Below are positions 14,238 through 23,332 of a stretch of 47,498 nucleotides of DNA, in pieces (position 1 is the stretch's first letter; every line of letters starts with the position of its first letter). Both the position numbers and the translations under genes were made by a program. The notes under the pieces are model-generated. The model searched no databases. It was not told the DNA's origin and was given only the letters and a program-made list of their open reading frames with translations. Source of the stretch: an uncultured Bacteroidota bacterium (GTDB lineage Bacteria > Bacteroidota > Bacteroidia > UKL13-3); the NCBI GenBank assembly GCA_903897855.1, contig CAIUDH010000038.1:1-47498 (forward strand), given 5' to 3'.

Positions 14238-16943
14238 CTATTTTCTATAATGATTTTTCCGAATTTCATCTTCCTCATCCATTGGTGGTCCTTGAATAAC
14301 TTTTTTCCAATCCACATTTCGAGGGTAATTTTTCATTGCTTTGTTAACATCAAAAACCCTTGTATCATGCATTATTAATGTATATGGAGTATAATCAGGA
14401 ATGGGGGTGAAAAAATCTTGCAGTAAGGTTGCTGTGGCATCGTATTGATTCACATAGGGAACATCTAATACATTGTAAATAGTTTTTAAAATTGAACCAA
14501 AGCTAGCATGTGTATGACTCACATAACCCTTTTTCACATAGGGGCCAGCCATCATCAAAATACTTCGGTGAGCATCAATATGATCAACGCCTCCTTGTGG
14601 ATCATCTTCTGTGATAATTACAAGCATACTGTCCCAATATTCAGTTCTTGAAAGAAAATGAAGAATTCTTCCGATTGCAAGATCATTATCAGCAACAAAA
14701 GAATGAGGATAATAGTATCCATCTTCAACTCTTGGAGAGGCGGTATGATCATTAGGAATTTGAATTGCAATTAATGAAGGCATGGTATCCTTTCCTGTAA
14801 TCCATTTATTGGTAAATTCTTGTTCGAATTGGTTCATTCTAAACTGATCGGGGATATTGGTATTGAAACCAGCATAATTATGACTTGTTCTTGAATAGAG
14901 TGCTTTCTGCATCGGAACCATAACGAGGTGGCCAGCTCCTGTAGCAGTATCCATTGCTTCTTCTCTAACATGAGCCGTTTCGTTGGCTTCTCCGAAATTA
15001 TAAAATGATATATTACTTCTTTCCAACGCTTCCCATAAACCTCCAATTTCGGCATAGTCTTCTGGGTCAATACTACCTGTTGATCCAGGAAATCTTCTTC
15101 CAGGAGCATTAGAAAATAAACGAGCTGACTTAGAAACGCTGGAATTCGTTTCTACCCATTCATTCGGGATTACACCCACCATCCAATGGTGCCCATGAAT
15201 AGATGCATCACTTTCGCAATAGAAATTATCACTAAAGGCAAATTGTTCGGCAGCCTTTTTATGGTTAGGCGTAATTGATAAATTAGGGTATTTCTTTTGG
15301 AGTGAGTCAGGAATTGTATACTCACAATTGACACCAAAACGAGCTAGTGTGCTATCACCATGAGCATTTTTCATTTGACCAAAAACCTCATCATAGGTTC
15401 TATTCTCTTTTGTTATATATACAATATATTTAATTGGGCTTTTACGCACCCCTGGTGTTGGAGGCAACGGATTGCTTACATCATCCAGAATTGATTTCTT
15501 TTTAAAAGTATTATTCAAAGTTTGTGAAGTATAATGCTCAAGTTCCAGGCTAGTTGGCATTGGTACTCTTTGAAAACTTGCTAACTGAATATCTCCAATA
15601 TAGGTGCCTTGAGGAGGTTTTACAAATCCATTTCCTCCATTGGGGCCGGCTCCTAAACCACGGCATGAAATAATATAAATTTCCTTTTCATTTTTTGACA
15701 ACTTCACTTTTGATGTCCCCCAGCCCGCTGGAATCAGACCTTTGGTTTTCCCACTTTCGATATCGATGACAGCTACTGCATTAAATCCAAGTAGTGCCAC
15801 ATATAGCGTTTTTTCATCTTGACTCATTTCAATACCAAAAGGTAGTAAACCACGGTATTTATCAATAAGCGAATCTACCTTTATAGGTATTTGACGTACT
15901 ATCTTATGATTTTTGTAATCAATAACTGAGATATTATCATTGGTAGCATTAGTTACATAAGCGAAATCCTTCCCAACGGCAATTGAGTTTGGACTTGCCC
16001 CACCAACTACTTCAGCGCTTTCAATCATTTCACCTATTTGATATCCCGTTTTAAATTTATCTACTACCTTATCATTTAAAAGATTAATAGTAAAAACACT
16101 CATTGCTTCTGAAGCTCGTGGATCACCCACACCCGGTATCTCTCTTCCTTCAACAGTAGTTCCTTCAATCGATTCTTTAGAATCATTGGCATAAGGGTGC
16201 CTTGAAATCATCATTGAGTCAGCGTTTTTTTCATTGGCACCTTTGATGACAGGATAAGCATACATTCCAACATTGGCAACGAAAGCCCATTTTTTATCTG
16301 GACTTAATGCCAAACCAAAGGGCAATCGCCCCACAGGAATTGATGATTTTAATTTTCTTTTATTAAGGTCATAGCGTACCATTCTATAATTAGCCCTATC
16401 TAGAATAAGCAACTCTTGCTGTTCTTCATTCATTAGCAAGTCGGCAGTAAAACTATCCTCGTACTTATGGTTATTAATTATACCATCAAGAGAAATAGTA
16501 TCGATTAGTTTTAGTGAATCAATATCATAAACAATAACACAACCATTATCTCCCCCACTTAAATAGGCTGTTCTTGAATCCGCTGCAATTGCGATTCCCA
16601 TGAATGATCCATGTTTCAATGGAGATTTAATTTTTCCATCATAGGAAGGCACTCTTATACTTTGCAAAGAAACCAGATCAATAATAGTAAATACGCCATC
16701 ATGTAATGTAACTGCTTTTTTACCATTTGGTGTAATGGCCATTCCAAACGGATCATGTGTAATTCGTATAAAGTCGCCAGCAGGAGATACATAGCGGCCA
16801 CTTGCCAAAACAGACACTCCATTTTCATTGATAGCGCAAAAACTATCAACGCCAGGAACCTGTAAAATAGGAACTAAGCTTTGAGCGCTGCCAATAGTTA
16901 AAAAAAATAACATTGAAGAAATAAATATTGAGAGGATTTTCAT
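14238..16943 (-). CDS. Exported YncE-like beta-propeller / alkaline-phosphatase-superfamily phosphoesterase fusion 2
   Basis: The 901-residue product has a signal peptide at 1-20 (ending TIGSAQ), a long YVTN/YncE-like propeller (about 40-430, for example TNATNDNISVIDYKNHKIV), and a PF04185-type phosphoesterase domain from about 505. Candidate active-site residues are ENRTYD at 513-518, the HGHHW region near 583-587, NDH at 731-733, EDD at 779-781 and DHIDAH at 787-792. It has the same layout as the protein at 4320-6716 with clear differences, so the two are diverged paralogues rather than a recent duplication. It sits between susD and a TonB receptor in a surface-capture operon, which argues for action on a captured polymer or lipid at the cell surface or in the periplasm. 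Confidence 0.87.
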   Translation of the reverse strand: MKILSIFISSMLFFLTIGSAQSLVPILQVPGVDSFCAINENGVSVLASGRYVSPAGDFIRITHDPFGMAITPNGKKAVTLHDGVFTIIDLVSLQSIRVPSYDGKIKSPLKHGSFMGIAIAADSRTAYLSGGDNGCVIVYDIDSLKLIDTISLDGIINNHKYEDSFTADLLMNEEQQELLILDRANYRMVRYDLNKRKLKSSIPVGRLPFGLALSPDKKWAFVANVGMYAYPVIKGANEKNADSMMISRHPYANDSKESIEGTTVEGREIPGVGDPRASEAMSVFTINLLNDKVVDKFKTGYQIGEMIESAEVVGGASPNSIAVGKDFAYVTNATNDNISVIDYKNHKIVRQIPIKVDSLIDKYRGLLPFGIEMSQDEKTLYVALLGFNAVAVIDIESGKTKGLIPAGWGTSKVKLSKNEKEIYIISCRGLGAGPNGGNGFVKPPQGTYIGDIQLASFQRVPMPTSLELEHYTSQTLNNTFKKKSILDDVSNPLPPTPGVRKSPIKYIVYITKENRTYDEVFGQMKNAHGDSTLARFGVNCEYTIPDSLQKKYPNLSITPNHKKAAEQFAFSDNFYCESDASIHGHHWMVGVIPNEWVETNSSVSKSARLFSNAPGRRFPGSTGSIDPEDYAEIGGLWEALERSNISFYNFGEANETAHVREEAMDTATGAGHLVMVPMQKALYSRTSHNYAGFNTNIPDQFRMNQFEQEFTNKWITGKDTMPSLIAIQIPNDHTASPRVEDGYYYPHSFVADNDLAIGRILHFLSRTEYWDSMLVIITEDDPQGGVDHIDAHRSILMMAGPYVKKGYVSHTHASFGSILKTIYNVLDVPYVNQYDATATLLQDFFTPIPDYTPYTLIMHDTRVFDVNKAMKNYPRNVDWKKVIQGPPMDEEDEIRKNHYRK

Positions 16944-16965
16944 GATGATAGCAACGGATTAAATA

Positions 16966-17002
16966 AATAAAGGAACCACTCGTATTAAGTGATTCCTTTA
17001 TT
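16966..17002 (-). terminator. Strong hairpin between susD and the phosphoesterase gene
   Basis: AATAAAGGAA pairs perfectly with TTCCTTTATT, and an inner CACT/AGTG stem encloses a 7-nt loop. On the transcribed strand it is followed by TTATTTAAT rather than a clean T-tract. It could be a partial terminator that lowers expression of the two distal genes relative to susCD, or an mRNA-stabilising stem. Confidence 0.55.
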
Positions 17003-17019
17003 AAAATTTAAGAAAAAAA

Positions 17020-18579
17020 CTATTTAATTAACCACATTTTTTCATTGATGTCGTCTCCACCTGGAAATTGAGAAGAGATCGCGGCTTTAACGTTTGTGCC
17101 ATTTTGTGCTGACTCCGATGAAGGATATTGGAAGCGAAATGGAATACGCTGGCTATTGGCTGTACCTGGTCCTACATGAAATGCAGGAGTAGCGGTACGA
17201 CGCCAATTATAATAGGCTTCAGGACCACTATTTTGGAAAAACGCAAGATACTTTTGAGTTATTATTTGCGCTAAACCGGCGGCACTATTTCCAGCATATT
17301 TTATAGTTGGCTGAGCATAAAAAGTAGTCCAATCATAATTAATTGTATATGTGTTGTAATCAAATACAGTTCCACCTTTCTTTTGGAAAGTAACAGTGTT
17401 GGTACCATTGGTTATTCCAAAAAATCCGATACTTGCCTGAAGGCCTTTTGTATACCAGCTTTCAGCATCTCCAGTAATCCATCCACGATTGATGGCTTCT
17501 GAAATATTGAAACACATTTCTGGGTATCCGATTTGAATTGTATTTTCAGCAGTATAGGTTCTGTAATAACGATTTCTGTTTATAAAAGAATATAAACCAA
17601 CCAATGCTTTAGTGGACATAGTTGCTAAGTCTTCACCACTACCTGCTCCATTAAAAGCAGCAAAGGTATTTGGTGCTGCTCCTGCTCTAACCAAAGAGTC
17701 AGCTGGTTCTGCAACATAAAATGTTCTAGGGTCTTTATTAGCAACTAAAGTATTTAGATAGGTTGACGACATATTGTAACGAGTCGCATCAAAACCATAA
17801 TAATCAGGACTAGTTGGATATTTATTATATTGTGCATTTGGAACAAATGACATATTTTCAGACATGCTAGTGAACAAAGGATACTTAACAGCGTTTCCAA
17901 CAATATCATTAAACTGTTGCTTAATGTTTAAGTCAGCCTCTTGATCATGCTTGCTCAATTGAACTAATACGCGCAATCTGAATGCATTAATAGCTTTGCG
18001 CCATTTATTCAAATCGTTATTGAAATAAAAATCACCAGACAAAAGGTAACCGCCTTTTGATGTTAAGGTGCTCATCTCATTGTTAGACTCTTCCAACCAA
18101 ACCAAAATTTGTTTAAATACTTCCTTTTGAGAGTCATACTTAGGTTTTGTGTTTTCAATACCTTTCAATGCTTCCGACATCGGAATATCACCTACTTGCA
18201 TTGTTAAGTTGTAATAAAGATATGCTCTTAAAAATTTACCTAAAGCAGTATATGAATTTGGCGCAGGAATGTTTTTTACGGCCTCATCTTCCATTCTTAA
18301 AACATTGTTTAAAACCGAGTAAGTACCGTATGAAGCTCCAGTCCATGAATATTCCTGATTTCCATAATAATTATAATTACAACAATAGAACTGATTCCAA
18401 CGTTGAGTAGAAGTAAAGGCATCTTGAGTAATATCATTTAATATACCATTCAGAATTAAATTTGGAGGAACGCTAGTTGGACGGTTTTTATCCGATTCAA
18501 GTGAATTAAAATCTTTTTTGCAACCTGTACTAGCAAAGAACAAGGTAACAGAGATTAATATTAATAATAAATTTTTCAT
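17020..18579 (-). CDS. SusD/RagB-family outer-membrane lipoprotein
   Basis: The 519-residue product has a lipoprotein signal (LFFASTGC, acylated Cys about 20) followed by KKDFNSLESDKNRP. TPR-like helices such as LGKFLRAYLYYNLTMQVGD are followed by YDSQKEVFKQILVWLEES and a C-terminal FRFQYPSSE segment, all typical of SusD-like substrate-binding lipoproteins. It lies 14 bp after the SusC gene stop, the standard SusC-SusD order. SusD proteins cap the SusC barrel and bind oligomeric nutrients outside the cell. Here the neighbours are phosphonate genes and no glycoside hydrolase is present, so the ligand may be a phosphonate-bearing glycan or lipid (inference). Confidence 0.9.
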   Translation of the reverse strand: MKNLLLILISVTLFFASTGCKKDFNSLESDKNRPTSVPPNLILNGILNDITQDAFTSTQRWNQFYCCNYNYYGNQEYSWTGASYGTYSVLNNVLRMEDEAVKNIPAPNSYTALGKFLRAYLYYNLTMQVGDIPMSEALKGIENTKPKYDSQKEVFKQILVWLEESNNEMSTLTSKGGYLLSGDFYFNNDLNKWRKAINAFRLRVLVQLSKHDQEADLNIKQQFNDIVGNAVKYPLFTSMSENMSFVPNAQYNKYPTSPDYYGFDATRYNMSSTYLNTLVANKDPRTFYVAEPADSLVRAGAAPNTFAAFNGAGSGEDLATMSTKALVGLYSFINRNRYYRTYTAENTIQIGYPEMCFNISEAINRGWITGDAESWYTKGLQASIGFFGITNGTNTVTFQKKGGTVFDYNTYTINYDWTTFYAQPTIKYAGNSAAGLAQIITQKYLAFFQNSGPEAYYNWRRTATPAFHVGPGTANSQRIPFRFQYPSSESAQNGTNVKAAISSQFPGGDDINEKMWLIK

Positions 18580-18593
18580 ATTTTGTGATTAGT

Positions 18594-21500
18594 TTAAAAT
18601 GTTAGGTTTAAGTTTACACCATAACTTCTCATAGTTGGCGTTTGAAGGTTAGTCGATGATTGGTTTGCGAATTGATCAATATCTACATCTTTAAATTTAT
18701 TGTCTTTCATAAAGTATAAAACGTTACGAGCAACAAAAGAAATTGATGCAGTTTGTATTGAAGCTTTATGAACTAAAGTTGAAGGAAGGTTGTACGTAAG
18801 CACTACTTCTCTTAATTTAGTATATGTTTTGCTCATCATGTTCGCCTCAGGAATACTATTCAAACGACTTACATAATCTTGTGCAAATGTTTTAGTTTCA
18901 TTGTTTTTAAATTGAAGTTCATTGTAATTAATTATTTCCCCTGTTGTTGGATCATATTTAATAGCACTAGTACCAGAAACTTGAACTCCTTCACCTAAAT
19001 ATGATTTTACTCCTAAAGCATCTTGATCGCGAGCAATTCCTAAGGCACCTTCGGTAGTTTCAATATTTCTTCCGCCTTGCATTGTTTTCTTTCTAACATA
19101 GTCTTCCATAATACCACCTACACGGCCATCAAATTGAAATCCAAGATTAAAGTTTTTGTAACCAACTTTATTGTATATACTCCAAACCCAATCAGGATTT
19201 GAATGACCAGCAAACTGTGCAACAGGTAGAATTATTGGTCGGCCACCTCCATCATTGATTACTTGACCATCTTGAGTGCGGGCAAATTTGCGAATCCAAA
19301 CTTCATCAGTGCGGCTTCCTACTTTATAAAAAGTATTAATCGTTTTCAATCCTTCTGGTAATTCCAAGAATTTTTCTGTAAACTTCGACCAGTTACCTAC
19401 TATATCCCAGGTAAATCCGTGATTGTTTTTCACAGGCGTGCCTGTAATAGTAAATTCAGCCCCTGTCTTTTTGGTTTTTGTTGCATTAATGATATTGTTT
19501 ACATATCCTGATGCTTGAGAAATTCCTTGGGTGAAAATTTGAGGACCATCAACGTAATTAAAGTATGCAAAGTCAAACCCAAGTCTTTGCTTTAACATTT
19601 TAAGTTCCAAGCCAGTTTCAAAGTTGGTACGATTATCTGGTTTAATGTTTGCATCAATTAGATTTGTTGAGTATCTTGATTCGGTAGTGTTATTATAACC
19701 AGTAGCAGTGCTGTAAACATTATTGAAAGCATAAGACGGTCCACCATAAGAAGAACTATATTCTGAGCCATAACCTAATGGATATGAGTTGTTTGGTGTA
19801 GCGCCAATTGTATTTGAAACAAAAGCACCTCCACCTCTACTTTGTGCATATGATGTTCTAACTTTTACATAGTTGATTGATTTAGGCATTTTTATATAGT
19901 CACTTACAATAGTATTCGCACTCAAAGAAGGATAGAAGAATGTGTTATTCGTATTGGTTAATGCTGAAAGCTTGTCAACCCTTCCGGTGGTATTTAAATT
20001 CAAATATTTACCTACTCCTATATCAAATGAATAAAACGCGCTTTTTACAATCATTTCAGAATTAAAGCTATACGCTTTTACAGGGTTTTTGCTATTCGAA
20101 AATGCATATACATTAGGAACATTCATATAATCTGTAGTTACAAAGCTTGAAGCATATTGAAAGTATCTGATGTTACCTCCGGCGAATCCGCTAATATTAA
20201 TTAAGTTTGCAATTTTAGGTGTATTTAATTTTAAGATTGCCTCAGTATTGTTCTCAAACAAAGCACGCTTGTCTTCTCTGTAATCACCTAGCCCTTCCTC
20301 ACGGCCATATGGGTGTGCAGAAAATGGCATCTTCTCAGTTCTAGTTAGGTTATAAGTTGTTACGGAAGTACGACCCATTAATTCAAGATAATCGTTAAAC
20401 TTATAGTTTAAGTTAGTATAACCGTAAATATCATTTTTGTAATGACCTCTTAGCCACTCGTAACTCATGAAGTACGGGTTATGATAACGTTGATATTCTT
20501 CGTAGTTACTTTGAACATTCTCTTTTCCTGGTTGCCAGTAGTTCTTCATATCATCAATATTCCAATCAGCTCCTCCCCAAATTGTAATATTATAAATCAC
20601 ACTATTCGGGCCATAGTTAACATCTGGAATGTTATCTGTGAATTGTCTATTGTAATTTAAGTTCGCATCTAATTTTAACTTTTTACTAAACTGAATTGAA
20701 TTTGATAAATTAAAATTTATAGTTTGCAAATCAGTGTTAGGGATAATACCTTTTTGGTAAGAGTTAGAAACCGAAAAGCGCAAGTTATATTTATCACCAC
20801 TTGATGAAACAGCAACGCTATTATTATTTAGAACACCTGTTCTTACAAATCTTTCCAAGTTGTCTGTACCTCTTGCAGTCCAAGGTGTAGGAACTCTATT
20901 TCCTGTAACAGGATCGATGGGGCTATCATATTGCGGAATTAACTGTCCTGAGAACTTTGGTCCCCAAATATCATAATCTCCATCATTAATACCTGCACCT
21001 TTGCCGTCAACAAATCCATATGCGCCGTGGTCGCCAGGACCGTACAAATCTTGAGTTCTTGGCAATGCAATGAATCCTTTTTGAAACATAGTACTGCTGT
21101 TAAATTCAACAGAAACCCCTTTTTTGTTTTTTGTTCCTTTTTTAGTAGTGATGATGATTGCTCCGTTTTGTCCCCTATATCCATATAATGAAGATGCAAC
21201 AGGGCCTTTTAAAACGGTATAGCTTTCGATATCATCAGCATTTATATTCCATGTGTCAGAATTGATTGGAACCCCATCAACAACATATAAATAAATTGCA
21301 CCACCACGAAGTAAAACCTGAGGATTACCTAGCAATTCAGACGATGCGCCTACGGTTAATCCGGCAACTTTACCAGTTAATCCATTTATGGTGTTTGGCT
21401 CTCTTGCTTTCAATAAATCGGCTCCACTTACCTCTTGAGAAGCATAACTAATAAGCTTCTTCTCTTTTCTTACACCTAATGCAGTAACAACAACATCAGA

Positions 21501-21827
21501 TATTTTCATAATATCTTCAATCATTATTATTGTGTAATTCGTGTTTCCTTCGATAATCGTTTGATACGCCTTAGAATAGCCAATGTAGTTAACCTCTAGA
21601 ACGTCTCCAACACTGCAATTAAGGCTGAATTCACCATTCTCATTAGTAACTGTTCCGAAATTTGTGTTTTTTACAGAAACAGTTGCTCCAATAAGACCAG
21701 CCTGATCAAGCGAATCGATAACTTTTCCTTTAATTGCTTGCTTTGGAGCTTGGGCTGAAAGGAAGTTTGAAAAAGCTAATGCAGAAAACAGCATTAGTAA
21801 TCTTAAATAATGTTTAAGGTGATGCAT
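18594..21827 (-). CDS. SusC/RagA-family TonB-dependent transporter
   Basis: The 1077-residue product has a signal peptide ending FLSAQ at about 26, then a carboxypeptidase-regulatory-like domain (about 30-108: AIKGKVIDSLDQAGLIGATV and GEFSLNCSVGDVLEVNYIGY). A TonB-box region (SDVVVTALGVRKEKK), the plug (NGLTGKVAGLTV, LLRGG, YVVDGVPI, LYGYRGQNGAIIITTKKG) and a 22-strand-type barrel ending LNLTF follow. It opens an operon SusC-SusD-phosphoesterase-TonB receptor. A good TAnnTTTG element lies about 27 bp upstream. The cognate substrate is unknown but should be that of the whole locus. Confidence 0.93.
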   Translation of the reverse strand: MHHLKHYLRLLMLFSALAFSNFLSAQAPKQAIKGKVIDSLDQAGLIGATVSVKNTNFGTVTNENGEFSLNCSVGDVLEVNYIGYSKAYQTIIEGNTNYTIIMIEDIMKISDVVVTALGVRKEKKLISYASQEVSGADLLKAREPNTINGLTGKVAGLTVGASSELLGNPQVLLRGGAIYLYVVDGVPINSDTWNINADDIESYTVLKGPVASSLYGYRGQNGAIIITTKKGTKNKKGVSVEFNSSTMFQKGFIALPRTQDLYGPGDHGAYGFVDGKGAGINDGDYDIWGPKFSGQLIPQYDSPIDPVTGNRVPTPWTARGTDNLERFVRTGVLNNNSVAVSSSGDKYNLRFSVSNSYQKGIIPNTDLQTINFNLSNSIQFSKKLKLDANLNYNRQFTDNIPDVNYGPNSVIYNITIWGGADWNIDDMKNYWQPGKENVQSNYEEYQRYHNPYFMSYEWLRGHYKNDIYGYTNLNYKFNDYLELMGRTSVTTYNLTRTEKMPFSAHPYGREEGLGDYREDKRALFENNTEAILKLNTPKIANLINISGFAGGNIRYFQYASSFVTTDYMNVPNVYAFSNSKNPVKAYSFNSEMIVKSAFYSFDIGVGKYLNLNTTGRVDKLSALTNTNNTFFYPSLSANTIVSDYIKMPKSINYVKVRTSYAQSRGGGAFVSNTIGATPNNSYPLGYGSEYSSSYGGPSYAFNNVYSTATGYNNTTESRYSTNLIDANIKPDNRTNFETGLELKMLKQRLGFDFAYFNYVDGPQIFTQGISQASGYVNNIINATKTKKTGAEFTITGTPVKNNHGFTWDIVGNWSKFTEKFLELPEGLKTINTFYKVGSRTDEVWIRKFARTQDGQVINDGGGRPIILPVAQFAGHSNPDWVWSIYNKVGYKNFNLGFQFDGRVGGIMEDYVRKKTMQGGRNIETTEGALGIARDQDALGVKSYLGEGVQVSGTSAIKYDPTTGEIINYNELQFKNNETKTFAQDYVSRLNSIPEANMMSKTYTKLREVVLTYNLPSTLVHKASIQTASISFVARNVLYFMKDNKFKDVDIDQFANQSSTNLQTPTMRSYGVNLNLTF

Positions 21828-22216
21828 ATAATTTTGATGATTTTAAAATTTTTCAAAAGTATATCGGTGTTATTAACGAAAAATTATACTAATTTTATGT
21901 TATTTGGCCCTAAGTTACTTTTAAGTAACCTTGATTTAATGCAATTGTAATAAATTAGAAATTTTAGAGCTATTAAATTGTGTTTCAATTTTTAAATTTC
22001 TAGCAATTAATAAAATACCATAACTTTTACTAGACCAGCATCTCTATGCACATTTAATTAAATTACTTTAATAGCAGATGCTATAAATTTTGATAGGAAA
22101 TTTGATTAGGAATCGTTAATGACAAATCCTATTCAGAAGTTGCCAATGAAATGGCATGATGAAATTTTATGATAACTGAGAGAATATATAATCCTCAATT
22201 TTAATATTTTTTAAAC
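21828..22216. promoter_or_regulatory. 389-bp upstream control region of the susC operon
   Basis: The region is AT-rich and lies between the phnW stop and the susC start. It holds the promoter element at 21854-21861 and, further upstream, an inverted repeat GTTACTT-TT-AAGTAAC at about 21914-21929, suitably placed for an activator site. I see no gene here, and no sigma/anti-sigma pair is encoded nearby. Confidence 0.4.
21854..21861 (-). promoter_or_regulatory. Bacteroidota -7 element TACTTTTG for the susC operon
   Basis: On the minus strand TACTTTTG matches the TAnnTTTG consensus perfectly and would place the transcript start about 20 nt before the susC ATG. The -33 element is poor, which fits a promoter that needs an activator. 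Confidence 0.5.
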
Positions 22217-23320
22217 TTAAAAAGTAATTTGCATCTCTTTAAATACTTCGTCAATACACTGAATAAGTTTATCAATATCGGCAAGAAATAGTTGGCCTAT
22301 ATTCCCAATCCTAAAGCAGTCAGTATCGGATAATTTACCTTGGTAAATTACTTGACCACGCATGTGAAGTTTTTCGTAAAATTGAACAAAATCAAAATTG
22401 ACATGCGTGGGGAAAAGGAATGAGGTTATGATATATCCTTGATCCTTTTTTTCGAGATATGTCTTTAATCCAAGTGTTTCTGTGCCTTCAATCAAACGTT
22501 GGTGATTTTTTTGGTACCTCAATGATCGCTGAGCTATACCTCCTTCTTCCTTTAATGCGGCTATCGACGTTTGAAAAGCCAAAATTGCTTGTATTGGTGG
22601 AGTGAACCGAAACGAATTACTATTTCTCATGTACTTCCACTGAGCATAAAGATTAAGAGCAACTGACCGTGCATATTCTTGGCATCCAATAAGAGAACTC
22701 ACTTTAAATATAACAAAGGAAAAGCCAGGTACTCCTTCAATACATTTATTCGATGAGGAAATTAAAAAATCGATATCTAAAAACTTTATATCTATTGGCA
22801 CTGCTCCGAAACTACTCATGGCGTCTACAATAAAAATTTTATTGTATTGGTGCGCTAATAGTCCAATACTTTCAATATCATTAAAAATACCTGTTGTGGT
22901 TTCGCAATGAATTATGGCAATATGAGTGATAGAATGATCAGTTTTTAATAAAGCTTCTGTATCAAAAGCAGGTGGAACGATATTTTCTCTATAACGTAAA
23001 ACCGTGGTTTTGATACTATAAACGTTTGCCATTTCGACTATTCTATCGCCATAGGCTCCATTAGTTATAATCAATAAATGACCTTCTTTGGGTATCGCAG
23101 TTGATATTACGGATTCTACCCCAAAGGTTCCTGAGCCTTGCATCAATACTGTATCATAACCATCTTCTGGAATTACGCCAGCCAATTGCAATAACTCTTC
23201 TCTAATTTCCTTTACAACGCTTATAAATTCCTTGTCACGAGAGCCCATATCGTGAAGCATCGCTTCCTTTACAGTTTGTTTCGTGTTTAAAGGGCCGGGG
23301 GTGAATAGTTTATTGTCCAT
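22217..23320 (-). CDS. phnW: 2-aminoethylphosphonate--pyruvate transaminase
   Basis: The 367-residue class V aminotransferase starts MDNKLFTPGPLNTKQTVKEA, the standard PhnW opening. D166 (FIVDAMSSFG) contacts the PLP ring nitrogen, and K192 (SSSNKCIEGVPGF) is the Schiff-base lysine, two residues from the Salmonella numbering. QGSGTFGVES (about 61-70) is the phosphate-binding loop. It transfers the AEP amino group to pyruvate, giving phosphonoacetaldehyde and alanine in the cytoplasm. It lies 12 bp after phnX on the same strand, so both are one operon, and its length is normal for the family. Assignment is firm. Confidence 0.95.
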   Translation of the reverse strand: MDNKLFTPGPLNTKQTVKEAMLHDMGSRDKEFISVVKEIREELLQLAGVIPEDGYDTVLMQGSGTFGVESVISTAIPKEGHLLIITNGAYGDRIVEMANVYSIKTTVLRYRENIVPPAFDTEALLKTDHSITHIAIIHCETTTGIFNDIESIGLLAHQYNKIFIVDAMSSFGAVPIDIKFLDIDFLISSSNKCIEGVPGFSFVIFKVSSLIGCQEYARSVALNLYAQWKYMRNSNSFRFTPPIQAILAFQTSIAALKEEGGIAQRSLRYQKNHQRLIEGTETLGLKTYLEKKDQGYIITSFLFPTHVNFDFVQFYEKLHMRGQVIYQGKLSDTDCFRIGNIGQLFLADIDKLIQCIDEVFKEMQITF

Positions 23321-23332
23321 TTTTCTGTAAAA

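Noticed and set aside
14231-14317. A 29-codon N-terminal extension of the TonB receptor
   Set aside because: It would overlap the preceding phosphoesterase gene by 80 bp and hide the signal peptide that starts at 14230.
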